DNA of 64,000 nt, taken from assembly GCA_000169115.1 (NCBI GenBank), contig AAVV01000001.1, forward strand, positions 124,001 to 188,000, read 5' to 3'. Shown here in pieces: positions 63,034 to 64,000 of this stretch. Within the stretch, counting starts at the first letter, position 1, and each line of letters begins with the position of its first letter. The notes under the pieces were generated by a model. The model worked only from the letters and a program-made list of their open reading frames with translations, was not told where the DNA came from and ran no database searches. The stretch comes from a marine gamma proteobacterium HTCC2080. Lineage in GTDB: Bacteria; Pseudomonadota; Gammaproteobacteria; Pseudomonadales; Halieaceae. A program made the translations under genes and the position numbers.

Positions 63034-63125
63034 CGTTAGCGCACCGCGGGGCTAGGCAGGATTCGCTGCAAGGAAGCCTAGCGCCCATGTAGCGTTCTAC
63101 CCCCTGAGCGTTATATCCAACACTA
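63034..63125. repeat. Dispersed repeat A, copy 3
   Basis: About 92 bases from CGTTAGCGCACCGCGGGG to TCCAACACTA, the closest match to copy 1. It contains a perfect 7-base stem (GCTAGGC at 63051-63057 with GCCTAGC at 63076-63082), extended outward by GGG/CCC pairing. Confidence 0.75.
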
Positions 63126-63168
63126 TAGACGCTTACCTATAATCGTCAGCTTCTGGAAACCGGTCGGC

Positions 63169-63224
63169 CTGATACGCACAGCCGACAAGCACAAAGCGTT
63201 ACAGACAGGTTACATGATGTAACT
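63169..63224. repeat. Dispersed repeat D, copy 2 (upstream of the 63238 gene)
   Basis: Ungapped partner of the 55707-55762 segment, ending 13 bases before the ATG. Its place just before a gene start in both cases suggests a common expression signal carried with the genes. Confidence 0.65.
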
Positions 63225-63237
63225 TTAGAGGAGATAA

Positions 63238-63489
63238 ATGGAATTTATCGCAGGGGCAGTGGCGTATGTAACGTGGGGCATTGCGCTCTATGGTCTTTTG
63301 GCGACCGAGGCTAATAGCAGTGCGGCTACAACGAATAAAAGCCTGCGCAATGAGCTGGAGTTGCTGCAGAAGACAGTAGACGCACTCCGAGACACTCACG
63401 ATACAGAATGGTATCAGCGACTTTTCGAGGCTGCTGAAGCGGCTGCGCAGGTGGAGCTTATTGCCAAAGGCCGCATCGAAACGCATTGA
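63238..63489 (+). CDS. Small single-pass membrane protein with coiled coil
   Basis: An 83-residue protein with one N-terminal membrane helix (about residues 3-22, IAGAVAYVTWGIALYGLLAT) and a helical, Glu/Leu-rich remainder (LRNELELLQKTVDALRD). GAGGAGATAA precedes the ATG, a good ribosome-binding site. No family recognised. It is another small membrane/coiled-coil gene of the accessory region. Confidence 0.7.
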   Translation: MEFIAGAVAYVTWGIALYGLLATEANSSAATTNKSLRNELELLQKTVDALRDTHDTEWYQRLFEAAEAAAQVELIAKGRIETH

Positions 63490-63885
63490 TCAAACTGTTG
63501 CCGCACAGCCTGCCAGGCAGCACTTCAATAACCTGTTAGCGCAGCGTGAGTCAGAGGCGGGCCTTAGGCACCTAACCGCTATTGTGATCTCCCTGTGTAC
63601 TGGCTGTAGGTACGACTTAATACACCGCAGAAACACACTCATGCGGCCTGCCGATTTTTGCTTAGGATGGTGGCTGGCTCCGGCCACACATAAGTACCCC
63701 ATCCTTACTTTTTGATCGGCCCGACATTGGAAAACGGTGGTGGGCTGTTGGGACTCGTAAATTATCGGGGTGCCCGCGGAATTACCGTGTTATTAAGTGA
63801 GCTTAGGCCTCCCGATAAAACTTTGTCGGGCAGATGTTAATATCTTTTGAGACACACCCATCAAGGCAGGTAAGGGGCACTACAG
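63490..63885. other. 396-base spacer with a degenerate A/B-like segment
   Basis: GTTAGCGCAGCGTGAG near 63534 resembles the start of repeat A, and CCTGCCGATTTTTGCTTAGGATGGT-like sequence near 63655 resembles repeat B, about 115 bases later, so a worn fourth copy is likely. No convincing gene is seen. A frame from 63461 continues through part of it but overlaps the preceding gene out of frame. Confidence 0.45.
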
Positions 63886-64000
63886 GTGATTACGGTTAAA
63901 CAGTGGCTTGGCAGTGTCTTTGCATGGATTGGCTTTGCGTGCTTCTTGTTTGGTTCTCTGCCGCTTGCCGTCCTTACAATCGGGTCAATCTGGGAAACTG
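63886..64000 (+). CDS. Membrane protein, 3' end cut off by the window
   Basis: A GTG start with AAGGGG eight bases upstream opens a frame that continues through the window end (38 codons seen). The first residues include a strongly hydrophobic helix (WIGFACFLFGSLPLAVLTIG). No family can be named from so short a part. Confidence 0.55.
   Translation, partial: MITVKQWLGSVFAWIGFACFLFGSLPLAVLTIGSIWET

Larger units (their letters stand above)
62863..63237. other. Spacer with repeats A and D
   Basis: The 375 bases between the coiled-coil extension and the 63238 gene hold A copy 3 followed by D copy 2. A short frame at 62822-63055 lacks a ribosome-binding site and is probably not a gene. Confidence 0.6.

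Noticed and set aside
53912-64000. Integron cassette array (A/B repeats as attC sites)
   Set aside because: The repeats separate genes and fold into hairpins, but the core GTTRRRY/RYYYAAC boxes are not matched (the sequence is GTTAGCG), spacing varies, and no integron integrase is present.
53912-64000. Duplicated tRNA-Thr 3' end as an attachment site
   Set aside because: I looked for another copy of the T-arm and acceptor sequence to the right and found none in the window.

Overview
The window looks like a chromosome segment of a marine gammaproteobacterium, probably near the OM60/NOR5 (Halieaceae) or another Cellvibrionales-type lineage. This is inferred from gene order and protein style (rpsF-rpsR-DUF2232-rplI-dnaB, glyA-nrdR-rib-nusB-thiL-pgpA, birA-coaX-tRNA-Thr) and from a TonB-receptor beta-glucan locus; no marker gene was compared with a database. 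Most of the window is densely packed, with many 4-8 base start/stop overlaps.

Layout. 1-7.2 kb: end of a DUF418 membrane protein gene, then a leftward operon of an amidinotransferase, a single-module NRPS of the poly-epsilon-lysine-synthetase (Pls) type and an Sfp-type phosphopantetheinyl transferase, which together look like a small natural-product locus. 7.2-15.1 kb: a small secreted protein, rnr-rlmB, the rpsF-rpsR-(DUF2232)-rplI ribosomal operon and dnaB, which is followed by 13 perfect copies of a 7-base repeat. 15.2-17 kb: facing dnaB, a two-gene operon encoding a protein with three DnaT-like domains and a phage-lambda-P-like protein, a candidate helicase-loading system. 17-21.8 kb: radA, ettA, a MarR regulator with a palindromic operator, and a membrane protein. 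21.9-34.9 kb: a beta-1,3-glucan (laminarin-type) utilisation locus: TonB receptor, two flavin halogenase-family proteins, SapC-like and JmjC/cupin proteins, GH3 lipoprotein, SSS transporter, GH16 endoglucanase. 35.1-43.3 kb: glyA, nrdR, the riboflavin operon (with a RibBA-like protein that has lost key catalytic residues in both domains), nusB, thiL, pgpA, and leftward ispA-xseB. 43.3-53.8 kb: dxs and housekeeping or envelope genes up to birA-coaX.

53.8-64 kb: a tRNA-Thr(UGU) gene followed by an accessory region of about 10 kb with a different texture: short genes of no recognised family, long spacers, and a family of diverged modular repeats (called A, B and D here) lying between genes. Its centrepiece is an apparent transcription unit encoding a two-helix membrane protein, a 57-residue single-pass membrane protein, an 1143-residue protein fusing a DUF559/Vsr-like PD-(D/E)XK nuclease domain to a RecQ-type helicase, and a coiled-coil protein. 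This is my best candidate for an undescribed system, plausibly anti-phage or anti-plasmid defence. Two neighbouring genes encode further membrane/coiled-coil proteins, one of which shares a C-terminal tail with the two-helix protein. The window ends inside another small membrane-protein gene.
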